Made by a program: the position numbers and the translations under genes. Below are positions 1 through 9,421 of a stretch of 64,000 nt of DNA, one piece after another. Numbering within the stretch: the first letter of the stretch is position 1; every line of letters begins with the position of its first letter. The stretch lies in contig CALUYY010000004.1 in assembly GCA_944325155.1 (NCBI GenBank), positions 62,001 through 126,000 on the forward strand. Reading direction: 5' to 3'. The notes under the pieces were generated by a model, which was not told the DNA's origin, ran no database searches, and was given only the letters and a program-made list of their open reading frames with translations. The stretch is from Candidatus Gastranaerophilales bacterium. GTDB lineage: Bacteria; Cyanobacteriota; Vampirovibrionia; Gastranaerophilales; Gastranaerophilaceae.

Positions 1-377
1 CGACAAACAATGAAAAAATTGCAACGATAGACAGACAAAAATTTATTGACTCGATAGACAGAGTTTCCGTTATGGTGAATAACAGAACAAATATAATGAA
101 ATTTAATTTTGAAAACTCAATGCTTGAAATAAGCACCGATACCCCTGAAGCCGGGTCTGCAAAAGAAACTTTGGATATTGATTATTCAAGCGATAATTTG
201 TTAATAGCATTTAATTATAAATATCTTCTTGATTGTTTGAGAAATATTTCAAAAACAAATGTTAAAGTCGAGATGTCGACAAATTTATCGGCAGCGCTTA
301 TTAAACCGGATGATTCCGATAATAATGATGAAGAAGATAATTATATTTGTCTTATAATGCCGGTACAGGTGAGGTAA
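1..377 (+). CDS. dnaN: DNA polymerase III beta sliding clamp, C-terminal part (5' truncated)
   Basis: The frame is open from base 3 to the stop at 377, giving about 124 residues and running off the left edge, so the ATG at 72 is internal. The product is the last third of the beta clamp, the ring that tethers DNA polymerase III to DNA. The visible part has the family's closing domain: an IDRVSVM helix, a strand ending in MKFNF, a YKYLLDCLRNI helix and the near-terminal LIMPVQVR, which matches the usual Y-(V/L)-(I/V)-M-P-(M/V) end. An acidic insert (DDSDNNDEED) precedes that last strand. The stop is one base before the homoserine kinase ATG, so the two genes are probably co-transcribed. The identification is by pattern on a fragment only. 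Confidence 0.85.
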   Translation, partial: TNNEKIATIDRQKFIDSIDRVSVMVNNRTNIMKFNFENSMLEISTDTPEAGSAKETLDIDYSSDNLLIAFNYKYLLDCLRNISKTNVKVEMSTNLSAALIKPDDSDNNDEEDNYICLIMPVQVR

Positions 378-378
378 T

Positions 379-1305
379 ATGAAAATCAGCGTGCAGACTC
401 CCGCTACGGTTGCAAATTTAGGGTGCGGCTTTGATTGTTTCGGACTTGCGCTTCCTTTATATAATATTGTTACCATTGAAGAAACCATAATGCCGGGGTC
501 CGGCATTGAAATTAATATTTTGGATAAAAATGAAAATCTTGAAGCGGAAAATATTCCGACCGATAAAAATAATATAGTTTATAAAGCAATTGAACTTTTA
601 TATAACTATATAGGACAGACTCCCGCCGAATTAAAAATAAATATTAAAACCGGAATTCCTATTGCAAGAGGCTTAGGTTCATCCGCTTCCGTTATAACGG
701 GCGGATTAATTGCCGCAAATGAACTTTTGGGGCGCCCTGCGGATGAAGCGGTTTTATTGTCGATTGCAACAGAAATTGAGGGGCACCCCGATAATGTTAC
801 CCCCGCATTTACGGGCGGTATGACGATAGCTGAAATTGAAGACAGCGGTTCCGTTACATACAGAAAATTACCGTGGCCCAAAGAATGGAAAATAACGGTA
901 TGTGTTCCCGATTTTGAACTTGCAACGGATATTTCAAGGTCGGTGCTGCCTGAATGTGTTCCCATTAAAGATGCCGTTTATAATTTAAGAAGAGCTTCAA
1001 TGTTTGTTGAAGCGGTTCACACAAAAGATGAAGAATTAATGAAACTTGCAATGAATGATAAACTTCACCAGCCGTACAGAATGAAACTGGTCCCCGGGTT
1101 AAATTCCATTATGCAGGATTTAAAACACACGGATAAAGTCTTAGGGTGTGTTCTTGCGGGGGCAGGTCCTTCCGTTGCCGTAATTTCAAGCGGAAACACC
1201 GATGAAATTAAGGAAATAGTACAGACAGGCTGGAACAATATTAATGTAAACTCTAAAATACATACATATAATATTGAAGAAAACGGCGCAAAAATAATTA
1301 ACTAG
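379..1305 (+). CDS. thrB: Homoserine kinase (GHMP family)
   Basis: This enzyme phosphorylates L-homoserine with ATP, the penultimate step of threonine synthesis in the cytosol. At 308 residues it has normal length. The N-terminus PATVANLGCGFDCFGLAL is the classic start of ThrB. The GHMP ATP-binding loop PIARGLGSSASVITGG lies near residues 93-108. A C-terminal glycine motif VLAGAGPSVAVIS (about 256-268) matches the third GHMP motif. The ATG at 379 has GAGGT a few bases upstream, inside the end of dnaN, so translation is probably coupled. No threonine synthase or homoserine dehydrogenase lies next to it in this window. Confidence 0.95.
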   Translation: MKISVQTPATVANLGCGFDCFGLALPLYNIVTIEETIMPGSGIEINILDKNENLEAENIPTDKNNIVYKAIELLYNYIGQTPAELKINIKTGIPIARGLGSSASVITGGLIAANELLGRPADEAVLLSIATEIEGHPDNVTPAFTGGMTIAEIEDSGSVTYRKLPWPKEWKITVCVPDFELATDISRSVLPECVPIKDAVYNLRRASMFVEAVHTKDEELMKLAMNDKLHQPYRMKLVPGLNSIMQDLKHTDKVLGCVLAGAGPSVAVISSGNTDEIKEIVQTGWNNINVNSKIHTYNIEENGAKIIN

Positions 1306-1319
1306 AAAGGGTATTTATT

Positions 1320-1763
1320 ATGAAAAAAATCTTAACTTCAATTATAACGGCTTCCGTATTTTGTATGGCGCAGGCTGCTTTTGCACAGGTCGGTTTTGTA
1401 GATTACTCTTATATTTCAAAAAATTATCCCTTAGCCCAAAAATACAGCCAGACTTTAAGAAATAAATCCCAGTCAATAAGAACATATGCCCAGCAAAAAG
1501 ATGCACAGGTTGCAAAAGCAAAAACACAGGCAGAAAAAGACAGAATAAGAAAAGAAGGAATTTCGCAGGTTCAATTAAAACAAAAAGAATATTCTTCCTT
1601 AAGAACAAGATATGAAAACGAATTAAATACAAAAGTTCAAGCTGCCGCAGAAAAAGTCAGAGTTCAAAAGAAACTTGATATGATAATTAAAAAAGACGCA
1701 AGAGTAACGGGCGGTGTTGATTGTACAAGTGCGGTATTAACAATTTTAAAAACTACAAAATAA
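1320..1763 (+). CDS. Skp/OmpH-like periplasmic chaperone
   Basis: A 147-residue protein with a clear N-terminal signal peptide ending in AQAAFAQ. It opens with VGFVDYSYI, the short strand typical of Skp/OmpH proteins (usually IGFVD). A long charged helical hairpin (about residues 40-120, rich in K, Q, R, A) follows, then a closing strand. Skp-family proteins hold unfolded outer-membrane proteins in the periplasm, so this supports a two-membrane envelope. It differs from typical Skp in that the hydrophobic residues before the C-terminus are followed by TGGVDCTSAVLTILK, the usual Skp ending. An AAAGGG Shine-Dalgarno stands before the ATG. No bamA or lpxD neighbour is present. Confidence 0.75.
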   Translation: MKKILTSIITASVFCMAQAAFAQVGFVDYSYISKNYPLAQKYSQTLRNKSQSIRTYAQQKDAQVAKAKTQAEKDRIRKEGISQVQLKQKEYSSLRTRYENELNTKVQAAAEKVRVQKKLDMIIKKDARVTGGVDCTSAVLTILKTTK

Positions 1764-1769
1764 TAAATT

Positions 1770-3674
1770 ATGTTTAAATTCGATGTTATTGTAACAGGTG
1801 CAGGTCATGCAGGTTCAGAGGCGGCAATTGCCGCCTCAAGACTTGGTGCAAAGGTTATGCTTGCAACATTGAATATAGAAAATATAGCTCTTATGCCATG
1901 TAACCCCGCAATCGGGGGGCCAGCCAAATCCAATCTGGTAAGAGAAATTGATGCATTAGGCGGTGTTATGGGAAGGTTATCCGATGATACTTATATGCAG
2001 TTAAAAATGCTCAATTCTTCAAAAGGACCGGCGGTAAGAGCACTAAGAGCCCAATCCGATAAAATTTATTATAAACAAGAGATGAGAAAACTTGTAGAAA
2101 ATGAAAAAAATATAACCCTTGTACAAACTCATATAACTGATTTAATAATAGAAAACAACGTTATTAAAGGAGTTGTTGATGAATTAGGTGTTCAATATTT
2201 TGCACCGAGCGTTATTTTAACGACGGGAACAAGTCTTAAGGGAAGAATTTTTATAGGGTTAAAATCTTTTAGTGCCGGAAGACTGGCTGAAAGAGCGGCT
2301 GAAGGGTTAAGCGAATCATTAATTAAAGCGGGTTTTTCAATTAAAAGATTAAAAACGGGAACCCCCGCAAGAGTTGACAGCCGTACAATAGATTATTCAA
2401 AACTTCAAATTCAGCCGCCCGATGATATTGATAAATACGGATGTTATAATTTCTTTTCGTTCAGAAAAGAAAAAAATATAAGACCGCAGGTTCCCTGTTA
2501 TCTTACAAGAACAAATGATATTACGCATAAAATTATAAAAGAAAATCTTGATAAATCACCTCTTTATTCGGGGTTAATCCACGGGATAGGCCCGAGATAC
2601 TGTCCTTCGATTGAAGATAAAGTCGTAAGATTTAAAGATAACCCGAGCCATCATATTTTTATAGAACCCGAAGGAAATGATACGTATGAAACTTATGTTC
2701 AGGGGTTTTCAACAAGCCTTCCGATTGATGTACAGTTTAAAATGTTAAGATCGCTTCCCGGGTTAGAGAATGTTTCTGTCATAAAACCCGCTTATGCCGT
2801 TGAATATGACAGCGTTCCGGCTGTTGAATTAAACCATTCTTTAATGACAAAAAAAGTAAAAGGTTTATTTTTAGCAGGGCAGATAAACGGCACATCAGGC
2901 TATGAAGAAGCGGCGGCTCAAGGGTTAATTGCAGGAATTAATGCCGTTAATTATATTCAAAATAAAGATATGTATGAGCCCGAGAGAAAATCATCTTATA
3001 TAGGAACTTTAATTGATGATTTGGTTACGAAAGATTTACCTGAACCATACAGAATGCTTACATCAAGAAGCGAATACAGGCTTATTTTAAGACAGGATAA
3101 TGCCGATTTCAGATTAATGGAAGAAGGGTATAAAATAGGGCTTGTAAAAGAAGAAGACATTTTAAGATTCAGATATAAAAAAGAAATAATTGAAAGAGAG
3201 ATTAAAAATTTATCCGAAACAAAAATCTCTGCCGATGAACACAATAAAGAAATTATGAGAAATAAAAACGAAAATTTTGAAGTCGGGCAAAGTGCTTATC
3301 AATTGTTAAAAAGACCAAACGTTGACTTTTTTACTTTGAAAGAATTGGGGTATAAATTTTCTTTTGAAGAAGATGATATTTATTTGAAAAAGGAAATTTT
3401 AGAGCAAATCGAAGTTCTTGTTAAATATGACGGATATATTCAAAGGCAAAAAGATCAGGTTAATTTAGGGGATAAATTAGAAAAAATTAAAATTCCCGAT
3501 AACATTAATTATATGGATATAAAACAAATTTCAACGGAAACAAAAGAACTTTTAAATAAAATTAAACCTAAAACTCTGGGGCAGGCATTAAGAATAGGAG
3601 GAGTAAAACCTGCCGATATTTCAGTTTTAATGGTTTTAATCGAGAGTGGAAAATTAAGAGAAAAAATTGTATAA
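1770..3674 (+). CDS. mnmG: tRNA uridine-5-carboxymethylaminomethyl modification enzyme MnmG (GidA)
   Basis: This FAD-dependent enzyme works with MnmE to install the carboxymethylaminomethyl group on wobble uridine 34 of certain tRNAs. The length of 634 residues is normal. The N-terminus carries the FAD dinucleotide-binding GAGHAGSEAAIAAS motif (about 8-21). The MPCNPAIGGPAKSNLVREI signature follows at about 42-60. LKTGTPARVD and AGQINGTSGYEEAAAQGL, both hallmarks of GidA, are present further on. The C-terminus keeps the GGVKPADISVL helix used for tRNA and MnmE contact. The gene begins 7 bp after the Skp-like gene, consistent with one transcript. No mnmE is in this window. Confidence 0.97.
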   Translation: MFKFDVIVTGAGHAGSEAAIAASRLGAKVMLATLNIENIALMPCNPAIGGPAKSNLVREIDALGGVMGRLSDDTYMQLKMLNSSKGPAVRALRAQSDKIYYKQEMRKLVENEKNITLVQTHITDLIIENNVIKGVVDELGVQYFAPSVILTTGTSLKGRIFIGLKSFSAGRLAERAAEGLSESLIKAGFSIKRLKTGTPARVDSRTIDYSKLQIQPPDDIDKYGCYNFFSFRKEKNIRPQVPCYLTRTNDITHKIIKENLDKSPLYSGLIHGIGPRYCPSIEDKVVRFKDNPSHHIFIEPEGNDTYETYVQGFSTSLPIDVQFKMLRSLPGLENVSVIKPAYAVEYDSVPAVELNHSLMTKKVKGLFLAGQINGTSGYEEAAAQGLIAGINAVNYIQNKDMYEPERKSSYIGTLIDDLVTKDLPEPYRMLTSRSEYRLILRQDNADFRLMEEGYKIGLVKEEDILRFRYKKEIIEREIKNLSETKISADEHNKEIMRNKNENFEVGQSAYQLLKRPNVDFFTLKELGYKFSFEEDDIYLKKEILEQIEVLVKYDGYIQRQKDQVNLGDKLEKIKIPDNINYMDIKQISTETKELLNKIKPKTLGQALRIGGVKPADISVLMVLIESGKLREKIV

Positions 3675-3704
3675 TTTTTATATAAATATAAACGGATAGA
3701 GATT

Positions 3705-5462
3705 TTGAACAACCTTATTAAATCTAAAAACAGTCTTGGCGAAATCAAAGATACTCTTTTAAATATACTTTTTGATTTTCCCGAAAAAGTTAAAAAAACA
3801 AATTTAAAAAAAGTTGATGAGATTAGAAAATACGGAATTGCAATTAAAAATTTTGAAATTGTATCGATTGCAATGTCAATTTATGCATACATTAAATTTA
3901 AAACAACCGATAAAAACAGTTACAGGGCCTACGGTGTTTTAAACGACGCAAAATATCTTGCGGTTTCTTCAAATTTATATCTTGCACAAAAAGTTAATTT
4001 ATTCATTTTTGCTTTAATGGAATTTGAAGAAGAAAATTTTGATGATGCGCTTGATTTTATTAAAAATGCGCAGTTAATTAACATAGGCGAATATGAATTT
4101 GATAATACGATTTCAAAAGTAAAACAGGAAATCGAAAAAGCGAAACAAAAAAGAATAATACATCTTGCACCGCCTTCTTTTATACCCGATAAAATGCATA
4201 AAAAAAACGATCCGCTTCTGGCACTGTTAAAAGTCGGAAGAACAATGGCGGTTGAAACAAATCTTGATACCCTTTTAACCATAATTGCAAAAGAAATAAA
4301 TCTTGCCCTTAATGCGGACAGGTGCACAGTATTTTTGCTTGATACCGAAAAAAACGAACTCTGGAGCAAGGTTGCTTTGGGTATGGATTTAAAAGAAATA
4401 AGGTTTGATGCAAAACTGGGGCTTGCGGGTTACGTTGTTCAGACGGGCGAGACAATTAATATACAAGATGTTTATAAAGATAAAAGATTTAATAAAGAAA
4501 TTGATATTCAAACCGGATATAAAACAAAATCAATTCTTTGTATGCCGATTAGGAATATGAGCCATGAGATAATCGGTGCATTTCAGGTTTTAAATAAAAA
4601 AGGCGGATTTTTTACCCAAAAAGACGAGGATCTTTTGATTGCAATAGGTTCATCGGCGGGTATTGCGCTTGAAAATGCGGCATTATTCAACAAACAAAAA
4701 CAATTTATCGAAGAACAAAAACAGCTTTTATCAAGTTTTATTGACACATTGTCGGCTTCAATAGATGCGAGAGATAAAATTACCGCAGGTCATTCCGAGC
4801 GTGTTACAAAATATGCGGTTTTAATTTGCAACAAAATGCAGATGAAAGAAGATGAAGTTGAAATTGTTCGCCACGCTTCGCTTTTACATGATATAGGAAA
4901 GATAGGAATTAAAGATTATATTCTTCAAAAAGAAGGGGCGCTTACAAAAGAAGAATATAAAGAAATCCAACAGCATGCGAAAATTACTTATGATATTTTG
5001 TCAAAAATTTATTTATCAAAATATTTTAAAGATGTTGCAAAAATAGCTTCAAGCCATCATGAAAAATTTGACGGCACCGGATATTTTCTTCATTTAAAAG
5101 GCGAAGAAATTCCTTTGGGCGGAAGAATTCTTGCGGTATCGGATGTTTTTGACGCTATTACAAGCAAAAGACATTACAGGCTTAAAATGGATATTATAAA
5201 AGCGCTTGATATTATTGTTGAAGGCGCAGACAAGCATTTTGACAAAAAAATAGTCGATGTATTTATGACAATTGAAACAAATAAAATTTTGGAAGTTATT
5301 TTAGGCGAAGAACATAAATTAACCGAAGCGGATAATATGTTTTTAAATAAATACAGACTTATTGATTTATACAGATTATGCAAAAACCCCGACGAGAGAA
5401 AATTCACGACCGAAGAAGAAAGATTTGTCAACACATTCAATAAATATTATAATCTTGTTTAA
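3705..5462 (+). CDS. GAF plus HD-GYP-type regulator (predicted c-di-GMP phosphodiesterase)
   Basis: A 585-residue cytosolic regulator. Residues 1-150 are helical and TPR-like. A GAF sensor domain follows at about 180-325 (AADRCTVFLLD-type strand, LCMPIRN, AFQVLNKKGG). The C-terminal part (about 345-560) is an HD-GYP domain with GHSERV, LLHDIGKIGIKD and HHEKFDGTGY. The two metal-binding HD motifs look intact, so hydrolysis of c-di-GMP is the likely activity. The canonical GYP triplet reads GYF here. The start codon is TTG at 3705, with GGATAGAG upstream. The gene could act together with the GGDEF cyclase near 52 kb, and the Tad-type pilus genes nearby are a plausible output; that link is inference. 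Confidence 0.85.
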   Translation: MNNLIKSKNSLGEIKDTLLNILFDFPEKVKKTNLKKVDEIRKYGIAIKNFEIVSIAMSIYAYIKFKTTDKNSYRAYGVLNDAKYLAVSSNLYLAQKVNLFIFALMEFEEENFDDALDFIKNAQLINIGEYEFDNTISKVKQEIEKAKQKRIIHLAPPSFIPDKMHKKNDPLLALLKVGRTMAVETNLDTLLTIIAKEINLALNADRCTVFLLDTEKNELWSKVALGMDLKEIRFDAKLGLAGYVVQTGETINIQDVYKDKRFNKEIDIQTGYKTKSILCMPIRNMSHEIIGAFQVLNKKGGFFTQKDEDLLIAIGSSAGIALENAALFNKQKQFIEEQKQLLSSFIDTLSASIDARDKITAGHSERVTKYAVLICNKMQMKEDEVEIVRHASLLHDIGKIGIKDYILQKEGALTKEEYKEIQQHAKITYDILSKIYLSKYFKDVAKIASSHHEKFDGTGYFLHLKGEEIPLGGRILAVSDVFDAITSKRHYRLKMDIIKALDIIVEGADKHFDKKIVDVFMTIETNKILEVILGEEHKLTEADNMFLNKYRLIDLYRLCKNPDERKFTTEEERFVNTFNKYYNLV

Positions 5463-5480
5463 GAAGTAAGTAAGTTTTTT

Positions 5481-7034
5481 ATGAAAAATAAAAGAATAAC
5501 ACTATTATTAATAGCATTTTTTTGTGCGTTTAATATGCCTTCATTTGCCCAAAATGAAGATTCTTTTAATTTGGCGGGTGTTATTGAAAGTATAATTAAT
5601 TATCAAAATCAGGATGAAATAATATCCGATATAAGGCTTGATTCAAAAGAAAATTTTTTATATGCGACAAATAAATTTATACAGGGAAATGTTGTTGTTG
5701 CATATAATGAATATTATGAAACAATAGAAACTCTTGATAAAAATATAGCATTACTAATGCTTTCAAAAAAGCTTTATAATTACGGTTTTTTTACTCTGGG
5801 TGATTTTGCCATTTCAAAAATTTCAGGCAGACATAAAATGACAAAACAGATTGAAAACTTAAAAGAAGCATATAAACCTTCTTTTGCGCTTACAAAAGAA
5901 GAAGAAAATTATCTTGCAAAGGCTTATGCTTCAATTTATTTTAATAATTCGCCCGAAGAAGTTGCATTTAATTTAATTAAAAAAACACTTCTTCTTGAAA
6001 ATTCCGATTATGCAAATTTTATTCTTGCACAGAGTATGTTTGAATGCAGACAATATCAGCAGGCTTTAATTTATATAGATAAAGCAATTGATAAAAACGA
6101 CATAAATTCAAATTATAAATATTTTAAAATCAAAACCCTTATTGCATATAGAAAATATAAAGAGGCGCTTGAATATATCGAGCTGTTAAATGAAGAAAAT
6201 AAAATTTCCGTTTATTTTAAAAACGATGTTGAAATCTTAAAACAGCAAGCTTTATTTAATTTATCAAATGATGATTTTGATAAAAAATTTTATCAGATAT
6301 ATCAATATTATTTAGCGGGAAACTATTATAAAACTTTAAAAGAAACAAAAAATGTTTTGAATTTTAATAAAAACAACTATAAAATCTTAACTCTTCAAGG
6401 TATGGCAAATCTTGCTTTGGGCAATTTTGAAGATGCAAAAGAAGAATTTAATTCAAGCTATAAACAAAATAAAAAATTTGAATTAACTTTAATGGGGCTT
6501 GGAGATTCGGCTTTTATAGATAACAATTTTGAAGAAGCACTTAAATATTATAAAAAACTAAATAAAAGCGAATATAAAAATGAAGCGATTTTAAAAACTT
6601 CTCTTGTATATGAAGTGCAAAACGTTAAAAATAAACAATCGGAAAAAAACGAGAAATTAAAAGCTAAAATTGAAAAAAATACATTTTATGAGAATTATTT
6701 AATTGCAAACAATCTTTTAATCAATAATGACAGACTAAAAAAAAGATATACCGCAAGAACAATTGCCCTAAATCCTTTATTTACGGGCGGGTGGGATATT
6801 TTATATAAAATAAATTATCAAAATAAAGATTATAAAAAAATTGATACTCTGACATTTTTACTTTCTTTTTTAGATGAACCGAATGCCGAATATTATTATT
6901 ATTCCGCACTGTCTCTGGAAAATTCAAACAATAAAAAAGAAGCGTTTTATGAAGCAAAGAAAGCATTGTCCGTTAATCCGGATTTTAAACCCGCAAATGA
7001 TTTAATCAATAAATTGCAAAACGAATTAATTTAA
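5481..7034 (+). CDS. Secreted or periplasmic TPR-repeat protein
   Basis: A 517-residue protein with a signal peptide (about 1-23, ending PSFAQ) and then tandem tetratricopeptide-like helices across the whole length. Clear TPR stretches include ILAQSMFECRQYQQALIYID near residue 175, GMANLALGNFEDAKEEFNSS near 310, and a last repeat YYYYSALSLENSNNKKEAFY near 473. TPR domains are protein-binding scaffolds, so the protein is probably an envelope assembly or binding factor; the partner is unknown. It starts 18 bp after the HD-GYP gene and is likely co-transcribed with it. Its stop codon TAA at 7032-7034 shares the palindrome TTAA with the stop codon of thiL on the other strand. Confidence 0.7.
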   Translation: MKNKRITLLLIAFFCAFNMPSFAQNEDSFNLAGVIESIINYQNQDEIISDIRLDSKENFLYATNKFIQGNVVVAYNEYYETIETLDKNIALLMLSKKLYNYGFFTLGDFAISKISGRHKMTKQIENLKEAYKPSFALTKEEENYLAKAYASIYFNNSPEEVAFNLIKKTLLLENSDYANFILAQSMFECRQYQQALIYIDKAIDKNDINSNYKYFKIKTLIAYRKYKEALEYIELLNEENKISVYFKNDVEILKQQALFNLSNDDFDKKFYQIYQYYLAGNYYKTLKETKNVLNFNKNNYKILTLQGMANLALGNFEDAKEEFNSSYKQNKKFELTLMGLGDSAFIDNNFEEALKYYKKLNKSEYKNEAILKTSLVYEVQNVKNKQSEKNEKLKAKIEKNTFYENYLIANNLLINNDRLKKRYTARTIALNPLFTGGWDILYKINYQNKDYKKIDTLTFLLSFLDEPNAEYYYYSALSLENSNNKKEAFYEAKKALSVNPDFKPANDLINKLQNELI

Positions 7035-7909
7035 AAATGGTTAAAGCTTTTATCTTCGACAATTTCAACATTATCAACGATTATTTTTTTTGTATCCGTA
7101 ACAACACCTATTTTTGGCACATTCAGGTTATCTAAAATTTTTGAATCTTGTTTTGAGACGGCAATTAAAAGTCCGAAATCTTCCCCGCCGAACAGTACAA
7201 GGTTTTTATCATTAACCCGTTTTAAAATTTTATCATATTGAATATTAAAACCGACGCCGCTTTCCTTTTTTATTTTATCTAATGCGTTAAAAAGCCCGTC
7301 TGAAGTGTCGGTCATTGCGTAAATATCTTTTGTATTATTCATAAGAGCATTTGAAATTTCGGGGTATAATTTCGGCTCAATATGGGCTTTTATAAATTCA
7401 TTTTCAAAATCTTTAATTCCTTTTTGCAAAAGCTCTAACCCCTTTGCGCTTGAACCGTGAATACCGGCTAAATAAAGATTGTAATCTTTTTTTGCATTTT
7501 TTCTTGACGAAGGGTTTGTTGTTTTTCCGATAATTGCGATTGATACAACCGTTTTTTTGCCGCCCGTTAAATCTCCGCCGATTAATTTTATATTATATTT
7601 TTTTATTATTTCATTAATGCCTGAATAAAAATTTTTTATAAAATTTTCATCCAAATTCCCCGATAGTGAAATTGTTATATATAATGGAACCCCCCCTGAT
7701 GATAAAATGTCGCTTATATTAACAAGAACGGCTTTTTTGGCAAGAGCTTCGGGTGTAAAATAATCAAATGAAAAATGAATATCTTCATATAAAGTATCAT
7801 GAGATATTAAAAGCCCCGAATCTTTTATATAGGCGCAATCATCTCCAAGATATGAATTATCTTCAATTGTTTCATTTATTATTTTTAAAAATAAATCTTC
7901 TTTATTCAT
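7031..7909 (-). CDS. thiL: Thiamine-monophosphate kinase
   Basis: ThiL phosphorylates thiamine monophosphate to thiamine pyrophosphate, the active cofactor. The 292 residues are slightly short for the family (about 310-330). The N-terminus holds the metal-binding GDDCAYI (about 22-28) and the signature LLISHDTLYEDIHF (about 33-46). It continues into LAKKAVLVNISDILSSGG (about 56-73), where the family usually has LA-KALA-NLSDLAAMG. A second metal motif IGGDLTGGK and the late MTDTSDGL segment are present. It is last in the minus-strand run cpaB to thiL, and its start overlaps the end of aroQ by 8 bp. I see no TPP riboswitch upstream, and no room for one inside this operon. Confidence 0.88.
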   Translation of the reverse strand: MNKEDLFLKIINETIEDNSYLGDDCAYIKDSGLLISHDTLYEDIHFSFDYFTPEALAKKAVLVNISDILSSGGVPLYITISLSGNLDENFIKNFYSGINEIIKKYNIKLIGGDLTGGKKTVVSIAIIGKTTNPSSRKNAKKDYNLYLAGIHGSSAKGLELLQKGIKDFENEFIKAHIEPKLYPEISNALMNNTKDIYAMTDTSDGLFNALDKIKKESGVGFNIQYDKILKRVNDKNLVLFGGEDFGLLIAVSKQDSKILDNLNVPKIGVVTDTKKIIVDNVEIVEDKSFNHF

Positions 7910-8342
7910 TTAAATAATTAATAAGCCCGAATAATGCCATTTTATAACCGTTTTGTTTAAAACCGGCTATTGTTCCGATTGAAGCGGATGATATATATGA
8001 TATTTTTCTGAAATCTTCTCTTGAATTTATATTTGAAAGATGAACTTCAACGCAAGGGATTTTTACTGCTTTAATTGCGTCTAAAATTGCAATTGAAGTG
8101 TGGGTGAAGGCTGCAGGGTTTATTATAATTCCTTTAATATCATTATTGATTGAATTTTGAATTTTATCCACAATTTCGCTTTCAGAATTTGATTGAAAAA
8201 ATTCTAATTCAATATCACTAAATTTTTTAGAATATTCAATTAATTCTTCTTCAATATTTTTAAGGGTCACAGAACCATAAATTTCAGGTTCTCTTATTCC
8301 GAGCATATTTAAATTAGGACCGTTTATTACAAGTATTTTCAT
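7902..8342 (-). CDS. aroQ: 3-dehydroquinate dehydratase, type II
   Basis: This enzyme dehydrates 3-dehydroquinate in the shikimate pathway, leading to aromatic amino acids. The 146 residues fit the small type II class. The start MKILVINGPNLNMLGIREPE is the family signature and carries the catalytic Tyr in EIYG. IINPAAFTHTSIAILDAI and VEVHLSNINSRE hold the substrate-binding Asn, His and Arg. The gene overlaps ribD upstream (4 bp) and thiL downstream (8 bp), so all three are probably translated in a coupled way from one transcript. Confidence 0.95.
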   Translation of the reverse strand: MKILVINGPNLNMLGIREPEIYGSVTLKNIEEELIEYSKKFSDIELEFFQSNSESEIVDKIQNSINNDIKGIIINPAAFTHTSIAILDAIKAVKIPCVEVHLSNINSREDFRKISYISSASIGTIAGFKQNGYKMALFGLINYLNE

Positions 8343-9421
8343 ATATTTTCACCTTTTTTATCATACACTAATTTATAATTTAATAAAATATCGTCGTCAA
8401 ACTTTTTAATTTTCATATCTTTCGTTAAAATACAGTCTGAAATTCTTATAGGGTCCAATTTTGATACAAAATTAATCCCGCCCCCGAGGATTTTCGGTGC
8501 AATAAACTGATAAATTTCATCAACCGCTTTTTCCTTGATAAATGCGCTGTTTAAATTAAGCCCCGCTTCAATCAATATTGAATATATCCCCATATCATAG
8601 AGTGTTTTTAACAATGTTTTCATATTTTTAAAAGGAATTTTTTCTATTCTTTTGGGATATTTTCTGTCCGTATTATCAATGACAATTATTCTTGTTCCGT
8701 CATTTTTAAAAACGTTTGATCTTATTTTTAATCTGCCTTCCCTGTTCATTATGATTCTTATCGGATTAATTCCCCCTTCAATTCTTGAAGTTAAATGAGG
8801 GTTATCTAATAAAACGGTGTTGGAGCCTGTCATTATTGCCTGATAAGAACTCCTTAATTTCATAACTTCAAGTCTTGATTTTTCGTTTGTTATCCATTTT
8901 GAATTGAATGTATTTGTCGCAATTTTTGAATCAAGCGTAACTGCGGTTTTAAGCGCAATATAGGGAATATTTTTTGTTATGTTTTTAATAAAAACCTTAT
9001 TTAATTCTTTTGCTTCATTTTCCAAAATTCCTTCAACAACTTCAATTCCCGCTTCTTTTAATTTTTTTACACCTTCGCCGTTTACTTTTATATTTGGGTC
9101 TTTCATTGAAAAAACAACTTTTTTTATTTTTTTCTCAATTATTAAATCGGCGCAAGGCGGGGTTTTCCCGTAATGCGAGCAGGGTTCAAGGTTAACATAT
9201 AATATTGCCCCTTTAAGTTTTTTATCATCGGCTTTTAAAATTGCTTCTCTTTCCGCATGGAAACTTCCGAATTTTTTATGATATCCGGTTGAAATTGTAT
9301 TATTGTTTTTATCCGTTATGACACAGCCTACAAGAGGGTTTGGAAGAACATTAAGCCCCCCTTTTTTTGCAAGGGAAAAACATTTTTTTATATTTTCAAT
9401 ATAGAATTTATTTAAATCCAT
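8339..9421 (-). CDS. ribD: Bifunctional riboflavin deaminase/reductase RibD
   Basis: RibD performs two consecutive steps of riboflavin synthesis: deamination of the pyrimidine and reduction of its ribose side chain. The 360 residues match the fused form. The N-terminal deaminase (about 1-145) has the zinc-binding HAEREAIL and EPCSHYGKTPPCAD motifs. The C-terminal reductase (about 147-355) starts at YIALKTAVTLDSKIAT and contains ILIEAGLNLNSAFI. No other rib gene is adjacent. Instead ribD overlaps the end of tadC by 14 bp, an unusual partnership with a pilus-assembly gene. No FMN riboswitch fits into the overlap. Confidence 0.95.
   Translation of the reverse strand: MDLNKFYIENIKKCFSLAKKGGLNVLPNPLVGCVITDKNNNTISTGYHKKFGSFHAEREAILKADDKKLKGAILYVNLEPCSHYGKTPPCADLIIEKKIKKVVFSMKDPNIKVNGEGVKKLKEAGIEVVEGILENEAKELNKVFIKNITKNIPYIALKTAVTLDSKIATNTFNSKWITNEKSRLEVMKLRSSYQAIMTGSNTVLLDNPHLTSRIEGGINPIRIIMNREGRLKIRSNVFKNDGTRIIVIDNTDRKYPKRIEKIPFKNMKTLLKTLYDMGIYSILIEAGLNLNSAFIKEKAVDEIYQFIAPKILGGGINFVSKLDPIRISDCILTKDMKIKKFDDDILLNYKLVYDKKGENI

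Noticed and set aside
3929-4369. 146-codon open frame on the minus strand inside the HD-GYP gene
   Set aside because: It lies fully antisense to a gene with clear domains, has a Ser/Phe-rich composition typical of antisense translation and no ribosome site.
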